Shown here: one piece after another, positions 1-10,029 of the stretch | Layout of the letters: each line of letters opens with the position of its first letter | Numbering within the stretch: the first letter of the stretch is position 1 | Assembly: GCA_021521415.1 (NCBI GenBank) | Contig: JAIQDT010000188.1 | Span: 372,001 to 436,000, forward strand | Direction of reading: 5' to 3' | Source of the DNA: Bidens hawaiensis | Lineage: Eukaryota > Streptophyta > Magnoliopsida > Asterales > Asteraceae | Length of the DNA: 64,000 bases | Made by a program: the position numbers and the translations under genes | Notes under the pieces: generated by a model | The model's database searches: none | What the model was told of the DNA's origin: nothing | Seen by the model: the letters and a program-made list of their open reading frames with translations, nothing else

Positions 1-147
1 ACGTGTCTTCGAGTTCGATATCCGAACTTTCCTCATCTGTGCTACACGCGACCGGTACACTTGCCGTTTGTGTGAACTAGGATAGATTGTTTGGTTTTAA
101 AGCTTAGTTGCGACTTGTGTCTTATTTATATATATTTTCACACATCA
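1..147 (+). repeat. 3' end of an Athila-type LTR (fragment)
   Basis: This stretch matches 13457-13606, the end of solo LTR S2, almost base for base, including GGTACACTTGCCGTTTGTG, and ends in the same CACATCA terminus at 141-147. The motif around GGTACACTTGCC is the reverse complement of the GGCAAGTGTACC block usual in Athila LTRs. The rest of this LTR lies outside the window. It points in the opposite direction to the Athila-1 body, so it is a separate insertion. Confidence 0.85.
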
Positions 148-1100
148 TACTTTCACCTCCTTGGCTCCTTCCATTTTCATCAATTAGTCAACAACAGACA
201 CACCAAGAACAACCATTATCATGACCATCATCACCTGAACCACATCGCCTAAAAGAAAAACCTGAAACTCAACTGAAGTAACAAGATCTAAATCACGCCG
301 TTGGTAACAAGATCCGTTACTCATGTATCGCCAGAAACACGAACGGGGTTAAGGTCTTGTGAATGTGGTAAGATCTGAAACTCATGTCGCCGGAAACACG
401 TCGGAAAAACGACGTATTTGTAAAGCCTGTAAAACTAACCTCAACAGTGTTCATGTTTCCTCTTCATCATCTTCATATGCTCCGGCGAATTTACCGGTGA
501 TGTCATTCGGTACTCTGTAAAACCTGTAAACCAGACATAAACCTGATTGATTCAATTAATTGTTAGATCCCCAATTAATTGTGGATTTGATTGATTTTTG
601 TTGTTAAGTGTCACTGATTGTAATATCTTGAAAGTGACTTTGTGTGCAGTTGGCGGTAATAGAGGGTTGGTTGCGAGGCGGTGGAGGGTGGTAACGATCT
701 CAACGAGTTCAACGTTCGGTGATTATGGTGGTCATTCACGGCGGTGGTGGTGATCGTGGTCGAGAGTTCTAGTGGTGGTTTCATGGTGGTGTGAGGTGGG
801 TTATTGGTGGGAGAGAGAGAGAGGGAAAGAGAGAGATTTATATATATTAAGTTTTTTAATTAATTTGTTTTCGTTTATTTATTAAATATTTTGTAATTAT
901 ATGGGTATGATGACCAATTTACCCTCATGTGCAAGACACATGACCAAAGTTAACAAAAAAATTAATGGGTTAGGGTCAAAGGACAAACAATGTAACATTT
1001 GAAAACATAAAGTACAAGTTACGTTAATTTTAAAGATAAAGGACAACCATTGAAATTTGATGTAAACATAAAGGACAATATCTGTAATTCTGTCTAATAA
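148..1100 (-). repeat. Dispersed non-autonomous repeat, gene-leader-like
   Basis: There is no credible ORF. Read on the minus strand it opens near 1100 with several rephrased copies of a 'TGTCCTTTATGTTT' unit, then a (GA/CT)n run at 812-832 and a CT- and CACC-rich stretch resembling a plant 5' leader. The sequence at 63436-64000 has the same layout with different wording. My guess is a MULE-like or Helitron-like repeat. I could not find terminal inverted repeats or a target duplication, so the class is uncertain. Confidence 0.35.
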
Positions 1101-1134
1101 AAATTGCAAACAACCACAAACAACCATGCATAAT

Positions 1135-2607
1135 ACTTCTGAAGATTGGGTATGAAATCATCGACACCCTGCCCACACTAGCTAAATAAGTACCTAGTTA
1201 AATGTCTTGGCACTCGCGGCCATAAAAAGTATCCAAACAAACAAACGTCCATATGTATATTGTTTAAACAAACATGATAATAATGTCATAGAAATACTAC
1301 CATGCATACCCATGCCCATACCAGACCTACCAGTGCCGCTGCTCGTCAGTTACCGGTGTTCGGGTCGAACGATCCCCACTGCCTGTCCATACACACCCAA
1401 ACGGCTAATCTATCGTCTCGTCTCTACATATTTTGCAGCTCTTTGTGCATTTGAGTCCGCAATTTGTCGTAATAACCTGTCAAAAGAGGCGGTAGTATGA
1501 GTTTAGTACTAGTCAATGAGACGGTATAGGCCCTCAAATGAGTACCGGCTATGGTACAACGAGCTGGGACCGGCTCCTGATGATGATGGGCCGCCCTACT
1601 GAGAGTAAGCGCGACGACGGGTCTGTCGGGGTGGTGATCCTCCTATCTTCTCGGGTATTACCTGGATCATCATCTCAGCCGGGTCCTCGGGATCCTAAAC
1701 CTGGTTTAGGGCATCTTGAAATCTGCATATGTCCGGGTTTTTGCCAATCTATTGGACCATTTGCATGCTGATGCAGAAACTGAGGTCCAGAGTAATTGGG
1801 TTTGGACTCCGGGTTCCTTCTGTGTCTGCACGGTTAGCTTTGTAAAGCTTGTAGATCCATGGACCACCAAAGATCGGGGTATTTGGGCTCTTTGCATTTG
1901 CATTCGTTCTGAACAGTTGACAGAATAGATAAGTGATATTGCAACCTATGTCACTCTAATGCAATAAAGGGCCCATAAATCCCTCAAGTTCATGACTCCC
2001 TCACTCTGACCACGTGCGGTAACCTGTGGCTCAATAGTCGATGAATGTATCTCATGAGTGGGCCGCGTAAGGCGGTGCTCTTTGTGATGCTGGCACAATG
2101 GGCTTCATCCTCGTAACTCAGTTGTTACCATGCTTGTAATCTGGTATCCCCTGCCTCTGTTGACTCGTCAGCATCCTCATCTGCAAATGTAGTCATGGAG
2201 TCTTACCAGCTGGGTCTGTCGGTTTCATCACTCGTGTAAATACCTAAATCGATACCCAGCTGGGTGACCGATGTCGTGTACCACTCTCCCCCACACCTAA
2301 ACTCAACGGCATCCTCATCCCACTTATAAAAATTCCTCGTCTTGAAAGAGAACGAGGCTAAAAACTCCTTGGTCAGTTCGGTCACCGCTTTACCCTTTTG
2401 ATTCAAAACACGCAACCACTGTCCCTTCACAAACTTCTTGTACCTCTCACATTGGTTTACTTGCCTCGATGTTTCCTTGCAAGGATAGAAATTCGGTTCT
2501 AGGAGACGATTGTTATGGTAGCCCATTCGTTGTCGGGCCCGTTCATCTCTTTTGGTATCTTCATGGAAGATCAAAAAAGCATGTTCGTCCTCTCTATATT
2601 CAGCCAT
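1135..2607 (-). pseudogene. Athila-1 ORF3 (plant transposon protein-like), decayed
   Basis: The frame begins with ATG at 2607-2605, directly after a splice-acceptor-like TTGCAG, and reads MAEYREDEHAF. It stays open to about 2203 and includes a segment resembling Athila ORF1/ORF3 proteins (ELTKEFLASFSF, then GGEWYTTSVTQLGIDLGIYT). Beyond that the family pattern continues in shifted frames with stops, for example RGPLMRYIHRLLSHRL around 2050. The left end is lost in the dispersed repeat near 1100. No transmembrane segment or signal peptide is visible, so calling it 'env' rests on position only. Its palindrome-rich upstream region starts at 2687. S1 and T1 now separate it from the pol end of the same element. 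Confidence 0.6.
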
Positions 2608-2757
2608 CTGCAATTTATACTCAGGTCAGTTTCATTTTGACAAAACATTTCTGAAAACCTAGAACAGAAAACAAAACCACGGTGTCGTGCTTCTAGAAGC
2701 ACGGCCCCATGCTGAGCAAAAGCACGGTACCGTGCTTTTAGAAGCACGGCCCCATGA
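2608..2757 (-). repeat. Athila-1 palindrome pair upstream of ORF3
   Basis: Three perfect or near-perfect dyads lie side by side: GTGCTTCTAGAAGCAC (2687-2702), AGCACGGTACCGTGCT (2721-2736) and GTGCTTTTAGAAGCAC (2733-2748). Close relatives occur in the Athila-1 LTR (24970-25270) and at 15897-17890. The TTGCAG at 2613-2608 abuts the ORF3 ATG and would serve as a 3' splice site. Solo LTR S1 interrupts the last dyad at 2757. Confidence 0.75.
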
Positions 2758-4671
2758 TGTAACACCCCGGCTAAAGCGGAATACACCCAAGTGTGACGTA
2801 CAGATTGCTCAAAACACATGTGACACTATTAAGTGACAACATTACCATTAGTTGACTTACATATCAAGTACACAAGTCTCAAACAAGAAATACAAGGAAA
2901 ATACAAGAACAATTAACATTTTGTTCATTTATTAATATAACCTAAGTACTAATGTCTTTGTCACTACAACATCTTCTAAATAAGGTACCTGTAGCATATA
3001 TATAAAATAATGTCAACTAAATGAATATTTGGTGAGTTCACACAAGTTTTTATATAATACATAAAAAGTATACAATTTCATGAAAACTCGTGAAAAGCAA
3101 ATAAGGTCCTTTCCAACTGGGATTGTGCACCAGCGTACTCAGATAAGCGCAAGTAAGGTCCATTCCAGTTGGGATTGTGCACCAACGTACTCGGATAAGG
3201 AGGCCATTTTCCACTCATAACAACAAATGTATTCAGCGCAAAGGGGGCGTATGATCATACTATATTGAAGTAATCCATGCACCTAATCTTTGAGCAAGTA
3301 AGAAAATAAACAAACAAGTCCATGTAACGAATTGTAGTTTGTAAATAATGAATAAACGAAATTGTAATTTGGATATGATATATATTCTACCCCAAAAAGT
3401 AATAAAAGAGTAAAAAGGGGGTGTGAGAAACTCACCTCGAATGCGGTTTAAAATAGAAGTCACTGCTTTACGTCACAAAAATGTTATAGTGCCTAAATCA
3501 TTCAAGCACTATAAGTATTTGCTAAGCAATTCCTAGAATCCCTAGTATATAAACAATCCCACAGATTATTAAAAGTTTGACTAAAGTTTGACTTTCCATT
3601 GACTTTGGCCAATGTTTGACTTTTCGTTGACTTTTGACCAAAAGGTCCAAGTTGTTGATCGTTGACTAAAATTATTGATCGTTGACCAAAATATTGACCG
3701 TTGACACTAAATGTTGACCGACGGCCCGTTGGTGACTTTTGACCAATTATCTAGACTTAAAATAGTCATAAGATATTCATAGTCGCAACCTAACAATCGA
3801 TCATGTAATTTGCACTTAATTATTTTTCATGCAACCCTATGACTAAGTCACACTTTTTACCAGTTTCATTTCTCATAAGTAAGACCAAATATTTAGTCAA
3901 ACAATTTCAACTTGACCAATAAAGTCAAATTCCAAACTAACACAACAAACAATCTTTGTACAAACTACAACTATTTTTACCAAGCATGCTGGACAAATTT
4001 GGGGTAGGTTTTAAGTCAACAAAACCTATTTTTCTAACCAGCCAAACCATGCAACTAATTTACCAAATAACTCCCACAAATATTGTCATGTATTAGGTAC
4101 AACATAAAATTTTCTTATAATTTTCCAACCCTCACAAACTTCATGAAAATTCATACACTAAAGCAACCTATTTTCAGATACCTTTTCAGCACAACAGAAT
4201 GTAAATATTTGCTAAAATTTCCATATATGTCCAATTTATTCAAGACCAATTGGATTGGATTCCATATTCAATTTATAACATTCCAGAAGTGGAGTCACGC
4301 AATTATCCATTTTCAATTACAAGTTACACAATTTACAAGACGAATCCGAAAATTACTTTTCAATCAGAATTGCAACCCGATTTTGTATATTTATAAAAAC
4401 TAATCAAACAGAGTCCAAGAATTATGATTTTTTACTTTTTGAAAACTAGACCCAAAGTACTTGACCTTAGCATCAAGAATAAACAAAAAAAAAACTAACG
4501 TATCAACAAGTTATAAAATTAACAACCTAGGTTACAGAATATGCCTGCAAGCAGATCTAAACCTATGCACAACAATCATGATTTTCATATCTATATGATC
4601 CTATATCACCAATAAATTGTTTTATAAAATCAAAACTCAAGTTTTTACATTATTAAGCTAAATCCATAAAG

Positions 4672-4720
<49 letters not shown>

Positions 4721-5263
4721 CATTCAAACTTTTATACCAAGACCCAACAAACACTTTTAACCAAATCAAACTTTGATCATTCTTTATTTATCTCTATAAT
4801 CCAAATCATTTGGATACAAATATCATGTTTCTAAGAAAAAAGACATAAAGAAAAATATAAAGCAAATATATGTTAAATATGATTACCTAGTTGCTTATCC
4901 AAAGATTCAATCCTCTTGCTTCAAAAAAACTTGTGTATGAGGATAATTTGAGAGAGTTTTTGCAAAAGCGTTTTGTGTGTGTGTGAGTTATATATTTCGA
5001 CCAAAAGGGACAAAAAGAAAAGGGAAAAGTTTGATTACCAAAAATTTGTAACTCCTTATTGAATTAATAACAAACTTTTAATCTCACTTTAATAAAATTC
5101 AACCTTAGGTAACTTTTATATTAAAATAGATGACATGATACAACTTTTTAAACCATTTCTAAGTATTATATTATCTAAGGTTTATTGGTATAGCTAGGCA
5201 ACATAACATGTAACATATCATAACAAGTCGGATTTTCGGGTTTGAAAAGTAACGAATGTTACA
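2758..5263 (-). mobile_element. Solo LTR S1, Tekay-like, reverse orientation
   Basis: It starts TGTAACACCCC and ends AATGTTACA, giving matched TGTAAC/GTTACA ends. The flanking five bases are CATGA and CATGC (4 of 5), and the flanks joined together read through a normal Athila palindrome context (gcacggccccatg, then ctgcggg). A minus-strand TATA box, AATATATAAC, lies at 4988-4995. No internal coding region or primer site is present, so this is a recombined solo LTR. Its layout resembles S3 (61211-63435). It contains a (TA)n run at 4675-4718 and a dense TTGAC array at 3576-3746. Confidence 0.75.
3576..3746. promoter_or_regulatory. W-box-like TTGAC array in solo LTR S1
   Basis: Twelve TTGAC cores occur in about 170 bp, eleven of them TTGACC or TTGACT, all in the same orientation on the plus strand. 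TTGAC[CT] is the core bound by plant WRKY factors. In LTR orientation (minus) the array lies downstream of the TATA box, so it would be in the transcribed leader. Whether it is bound is unknown. Confidence 0.55.
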
Positions 5264-5332
5264 CATGCTGCGGGTCTTTGGCAGTTTGACCAGTTTCTGA
5301 TTTTGACTTTTGTTGACCTGTGGTTGACCACG
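5264..5332 (-). other. Short bridge of Athila-1 between S1 and T1
   Basis: These 69 bases lie between the right target duplication of S1 and the left target duplication of T1 (CCACG, 5328-5332). Joined to 15897 onward they read through into another palindrome (ccacgggttgtg ... cacaacccgtg), as expected for the Athila-1 region between pol and ORF3. They contain four further TTGAC cores. Confidence 0.6.
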
Positions 5333-6201
5333 TGTAACTTTGTGCAAATAACGGATCAGAAATATCAAGTCTCTAAAGTAAAGGGACCAAAAATGACAAA
5401 TTCTAAACCTTAGGGTTGAAAATGAAAAATCAGGTTTCCTGACCCATCGCGATACGCGATGGACCATAAGGGAAACCCATCGCGTATCGTGATGGATGGA
5501 CTGACAGGCTGGACACGTGGCCTGCCACGTGTCCGCACGTGGCATAACGTCTGCCACGTCTCACCATATGGCATCACGTCTACCACGTGTCGCCACGTGG
5601 CAAGCCTATGTGGCAACTCAACATAGCTAAGTCACGATATGCGACGGGCTAGCCAGAATCCATCGCGTATCGCGATGAGGCTGCTGAATTTGCCTATTAA
5701 TAGCAACTACGGGTATCTCACTTCTCACACCAAATTTTCTCATACAATTATCTCTCTAACATATCTCTAAACATTATAAACCATACCCTCGATTACCTAG
5801 AAGTTCGTGCCCTAGATTCCTCGTAAACCGTGTCAATATACCGGCGTTCCTCAATTTTCGTGCCATATTCCAAAAGAACAAAGAAGGTTGTGCCATCCCA
5901 ACGTCCCGACGACCCGTCCCGTAAAGCGTGTCGACGTGTGGAGAAGTTTTGTGTACATTGTTTTGTGTGCCAATGAAGGAGTGTCGAAGGAAAGGTGTTT
6001 GATCAAGAAGACAAAAAAGGAGAAGCGGCATTGGAGTGCTGCTCGAGTGTGTAGGCTTATATAAGCCGAAAAAGGTAGGCATAATGCCCAAATAAAATAA
6101 TGATAAATTAATATAAAGGCTTAAAACCCTAAGTCGAGGTTATACTCGACACCTCGATAAATAAAAGAAAAATATAACAAAGAAAATAAAAAATAGAATT
6201 A

Positions 6202-6263
<62 letters not shown>

Positions 6264-7396
6264 CAATGTGATTATATGTTGATTCTTTGTTATAGAATAT
6301 TATTTAAGTAATAATAACTATTCTTAAATATTAAAGAAAAGAAAAGAATACGTTTCCTAAAGAATAAAAAACGTAGGGTTTATTCAAAATAAACTAAAGG
6401 TTTATACTATAATTATAAGTTATAATAAAGACTTCTAATTTATAAAAGAAATGAATGCTTTTTAACAAAAGGTTTTAAAGCAAAGAAAGAGAGATTTGAA
6501 CTAAAGGTTCACAAAAGAAAATAATCGAGGTAAAGATTATTAAAAGACTAAAGGTCTTAAGCCGGATTGTAAATCCGACTAACAAAAGGTTATACTTGTA
6601 CTATAGGTGTGATATAGCAATGGGAAAGACCCTCTGACGGTGTATTGAAGCCAATCCAAATCAAAAAGGTGAATACGCCCCAAACTTTACAAACTTATTT
6701 TAAAAATGAGTCAAACGTTTTAAATGAAAAGGTTTACACGAGACTACGTGTCTCTAAAACATTTATAAACAAGAGTATAATCCTAGCCCTCAGGCTGTAG
6801 TATACGTTTGTCGGGATCCTTACATATGTGGTGGGCACACCACACCTGGTTATATTGATGTTTTCCTATAGGGAGTTAATGACAATGTGTATACATACGG
6901 GTACATAACTATGTGGAACGTTGCGGTGTTTGCTGGGGTATTTATTGTAGAGACTCAAGTTTATAATTGTGTTGTTTTAACTTTGTTATTCCTAAGCCAC
7001 GATGGGCCGAGACCTACGTAGTCTCGAGGGGTGACCAAGTAAAAGAAAATATTTTTAGCGTCAGCATATTCACCAGCATGCGTTGCTGACGTATTTTCTA
7101 AACATTTTGCAGGTGATCAAGGTTAGGGCTTGGGATGACGAAGTGCTCAAGATATCTGATGGCTCAAATCTTTTTGTTAATCTTAATATAACATGAATGG
7201 TGGTTTTGTAATTTAAAACAAGTAATCCTTTAAACATTAAACGGGAACTTTTAATCCTGTCTTTTGTGAATGTAAATGTTATATTTTAAATCCACATGTT
7301 TCTAAAGACTTCCGCTTTAAAACGTAACTCTGATTTATTTACAAATGTGGTACCAACTGTTGGTCATACGCCCAGTCCCAATATGGGGGTGTGACA
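5333..7396 (+). repeat. T1 5' LTR
   Basis: It runs from TGTAACTTTG to GGGGGTGTGACA, 2064 bp, and aligns collinearly with 13886-15896. Over 70 compared bases I count 5 mismatches, so the insertion is not recent. It contains a long (TA)n run at about 6205-6258 that is much shorter in the 3' copy. It also holds about one extra repeat unit in the G-box array. Confidence 0.92.
5444..5702 (+). promoter_or_regulatory. T1 LTR promoter region: CpG palindromes and G-box array
   Basis: CCATCGCGATACGCGATGG at 5444-5462 is a near-perfect dyad, repeated in variants at 5477-5494 and 5635-5680. Between them (about 5510-5605) is an array of CACGTG-type boxes in a degenerate unit containing CCACGTGTC and CACGTGGCA. 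A TATA box follows, CCTATTAATAGC here and intact CCTATAAATAGC at 14217-14228 in the 3' LTR. CACGTG is the G-box core bound by bZIP and bHLH factors. Transcription would begin about 30 bp downstream of the TATA box. Confidence 0.7.
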
Positions 7397-7400
7397 AGGT

Positions 7401-7412
7401 TGGTATCAGAGT
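7401..7412 (+). other. T1 primer-binding site (tRNA-Met type)
   Basis: TGGTATCAGAGT follows the end of the 5' LTR after four bases. It matches the standard plant initiator tRNA-Met primer site TGGTATCAGAGC except for the last base. Confidence 0.9.
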
Positions 7413-7586
7413 CATCGATCTTAGCGAATTAGGTATTACAAGATAATACCTAAGTTTCGATCCAAGTATAGAAAATATAATTTATTACTTGTTTAAAAGG
7501 TTAAAATAGGGATAAGATAGGCTGGTAACCTTTTTCATTCCCTCCTCACTCTAAACCACCCAACTTATTAGATTTCTTTCAAGAAG

Positions 7587-8739
7587 ATGATGAAAAGCTA
7601 TGTACGTGAAGAAAAGAAGGCTGGAATACCCGAACCTTTACCCAAGGATAACATGAGCGAAGACTACTATGAGGCTTTCTTCAACCAAGACCAATACATC
7701 GATCGAACCAAGCCAATATATTTCCCGGGAACCGAGCAGTGCCCGATAAACTTTCCCGATAGTCCACCCATGCCAAGAAATGATCCTCCAAGACATTCCA
7801 GCTACCACCCGTCAAGCATACCCATGTATCACCCATCCGAAGTCTCAACATATCACCCTTCCGAGATTCCAACATATCAACCATCTGAGATCCCACCATA
7901 TTACCCATTTGTTGCTCCGACATACCTATCACCAAATCCCCACCCATCGTACACTTTCCTCTCCAACCAACAGATCAAGGAGGAACCTATGTCCGACTCG
8001 TCCGGTTGGATGCAATGCCATTCTGAACAACGAAGATGGCACACCGTAACCTCTGCTTTTGATTCTAATGACTCTCACCCCAACAACGACTAAGGACCGT
8101 TTCGCAAGCCTAAATTGAGAGTCATGATGCCCTATGAAAGTTTTCACGTGCCCTCGATAGTGAAGGAGACTACCCAACTGATGGAGGAAGAAGACCCTGA
8201 GGAAGAAGAGGATCCTAAAGAAGAATCTGAAGAAGACCCTGAGGAAGAGTACCCAGAAAACCCCAATGAAGTGACAACACTGATGGAGGAACCGTTCTTT
8301 CCCCAGAATCCAAGTTATGGCTCCATTGATCCTTATGTGCAATATCTCTAGGACTCAAGAACAAAGCATCATCAAGTTTCCCACCATACCAAGGCAAATC
8401 CCATTAATTGAAGACCAAGCAAATGAAATTCGTGAGTAAAATGAGGCTGTCGAAGCTTTCTTCAATTACCCATCCAACGTGACATCATCGCCATATCCAA
8501 ACCCAAGGAACCACTACAACGAGGTCATGATGGGGTACCGTGATCCTCCACCAAAGTATGGATACCAAAACGAGATCCCTCAATCACAAGAGGAGCATTT
8601 GGACCGAGCCTTGCATGAAACCAATGACCTTAGGAAGAAGATAGCAATGGATGGAAAGAAGAAGAAAAAGATGGGAGAAAAACTTCTGAGAAAATGTAAT
8701 AAAATGACAAAAATTGTGAAGAAGTTTATCAAGGATTAA
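7587..8739 (+). pseudogene. Unrecognised extra ORF between primer site and gag of T1
   Basis: ATG at 7587 opens about 380 codons, broken by TAA at 8091-8093, a stop with a frame change near 8350, and TAA near 8436. The first part (residues about 70-115) is Pro/Tyr-rich with about four copies of a YHPSEIPTY-like unit. The middle is very acidic (runs such as EEEDPEEEEDP). The end is Lys-rich and helical (KKKKKMGEKLLRKC, then KKFIKD). I do not recognise the protein. Tekay elements normally go from leader straight into gag, so this is an additional ORF, possibly captured host sequence. A strong splice donor (AAG|GTGAGT, about 8752) follows the stop. Confidence 0.55.
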
Positions 8740-8833
8740 AGAAATGAAGAGAAGGTGAGTGTGGTGATGTGAGGGTTGTGTGTGTTTGATGTAACTTTAA
8801 TGTGATATGTAATATGTGTATAAATAAGGATAG

Positions 8834-8909
<76 letters not shown>

Positions 8910-8990
8910 GAAATAAATTAAATATGTGTTTTAAGAAAAGATTTTTGTTAAATTTCTGTTAAAAAGAAAAGGTTGAAAAGAAAAAGAACA
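8740..8990 (+). other. Spacer between the extra ORF and gag: TATA-like box and (TA)n runs
   Basis: The spacer holds GTGTATAAATAAGG at about 8817-8830 and two long (TA)n runs (about 8839-8866 and 8873-8907), then the gag ATG at 8991. The TATA-like box is at a plausible promoter distance from gag, but in such AT-rich DNA this is weak evidence. Confidence 0.35.
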
Positions 8991-10029
8991 ATGGCGCAAC
9001 AAAGTAACAATGTTGAAGCTTCTCGAAAGGAAGCTGATAAAAGAAAAGAAAGGGAGATAAAACAAGAAAAAGAACGACAAGAGAAAATACCCAACAAATA
9101 TATGAAACAAATACAACAAATGATCAAAGAAGCCGTTAGGGTTGAATCTGAAGCTAGATCTCAGTCTAGGCAATCTAAACACTCTCAATCTGGTGAACCC
9201 TCTCATAAGCCCTTCAAATCCCGCCCTAAACCATCCCATGTTGAAGAGAGTGTTCATGAGTCGAATGTTGGTGATGGTATTAGACAAGAGTTTAAGAAAC
9301 TAAAGATAAGTGGTTGTTCATTCAAAGACTTTAAGTATTTTGGACCAAAAGAGTTTCACAGAGACAAAGGTGCCATTATGACTATTAGATGGCTCGAGGA
9401 GATAAAGTCAATTGTAATCATAAACAAGTGTTCCGATCAAAAGAAGATTCAATACTCTGCCCAAATGTTCAAAGGTGAAGCGTTAGAATGGTGGAACACA
9501 CTGATTATGAGCAAAGGAAGACAAGTGATGTACAATCTGTCGTGGGAAGAATTCAAGGAGATGCTGATGGCGAAATTTTGTCCTATGCATGAAACTGATC
9601 AGATTCAAACCAAATTTCTCAAGCATAAAGTCGTAGGAACTAACCTTCGTGAATACAATACCAAGTTCCACGAATATTGTTGCCTCATTCCCCAGCTGGA
9701 TAACCCTGAGTCCAGCAAAGTCACTTAATACATATGGGGATTGCCGCAGGAAATCCGCGACATGGTGAGGTCTCATCTCCCTCAAACATCCGACTCCACG
9801 ATGGAGTTAGATGGTTATCTCATGGGCGGCCTTGTCCGCAACAAGGAGGAAGATAAGAAGATTGTGTTAACCAACGACCAGAGGAAGACTGGAGGAAGCG
9901 CCCGATTCAAGGGCAAAGGCATAAACAATAACCGAACCGGATTCAATTCAAACGTCCCGTTCTGCAAAACATACAGAAAGCACCACAGGGGGAAATGTCG
10001 TGTTACTTCGTCTTCTACCGCAACTGTCA
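8991..10029 (+). pseudogene. gag: T1 gag, nonsense-broken
   Basis: The start is ATG at 8991 (MAQQSNNVEAS). The Lys/Glu-rich head is followed by a retrotransposon gag core with the family pattern AIMTIRWLEE, then QMFKGEALEWWNTL, then SWEEFKEMLMAKFCP, and LREYNTKFHEY. TAA at 9726-9728 interrupts one otherwise open frame, which continues as IWGLPQEIRDMV. The zinc knuckle is damaged: only C-KTYRKHHRG-KC-like spacing remains around 9963-9995. Just after it, near 10025, the sequence jumps to the end of reverse transcriptase. Confidence 0.85.

Noticed and set aside
1207..1928. Plus-strand ORFs at 1207-1500, 1538-1771 and 1716-1928
   Set aside because: They run antisense to the decayed Athila-1 ORF3, with low-complexity wording and no family features.
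4083..4403. Plus-strand ORF inside solo LTR S1
   Set aside because: The composition is AT-rich and random-looking, and it lies wholly within an LTR antisense to its orientation.
5171..6091. Minus-strand ORFs in the T1 5' LTR (similar ones at 14317-14614)
   Set aside because: They are antisense to LTR transcription and poorly kept between the two LTR copies, with indels and stops differing.
6205..6258. (TA)n runs as TATA promoters
   Set aside because: They are long microsatellites without downstream ORFs at sensible distances, and they vary between LTR copies.
2758..7396. One 4.6-kb LTR beginning TGTAACACCCC
   Set aside because: The 3' LTR of T1 aligns only from 5333, and the CCACG duplication fits 5328-5332. 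The 2758-5263 part has its own ends and duplication.
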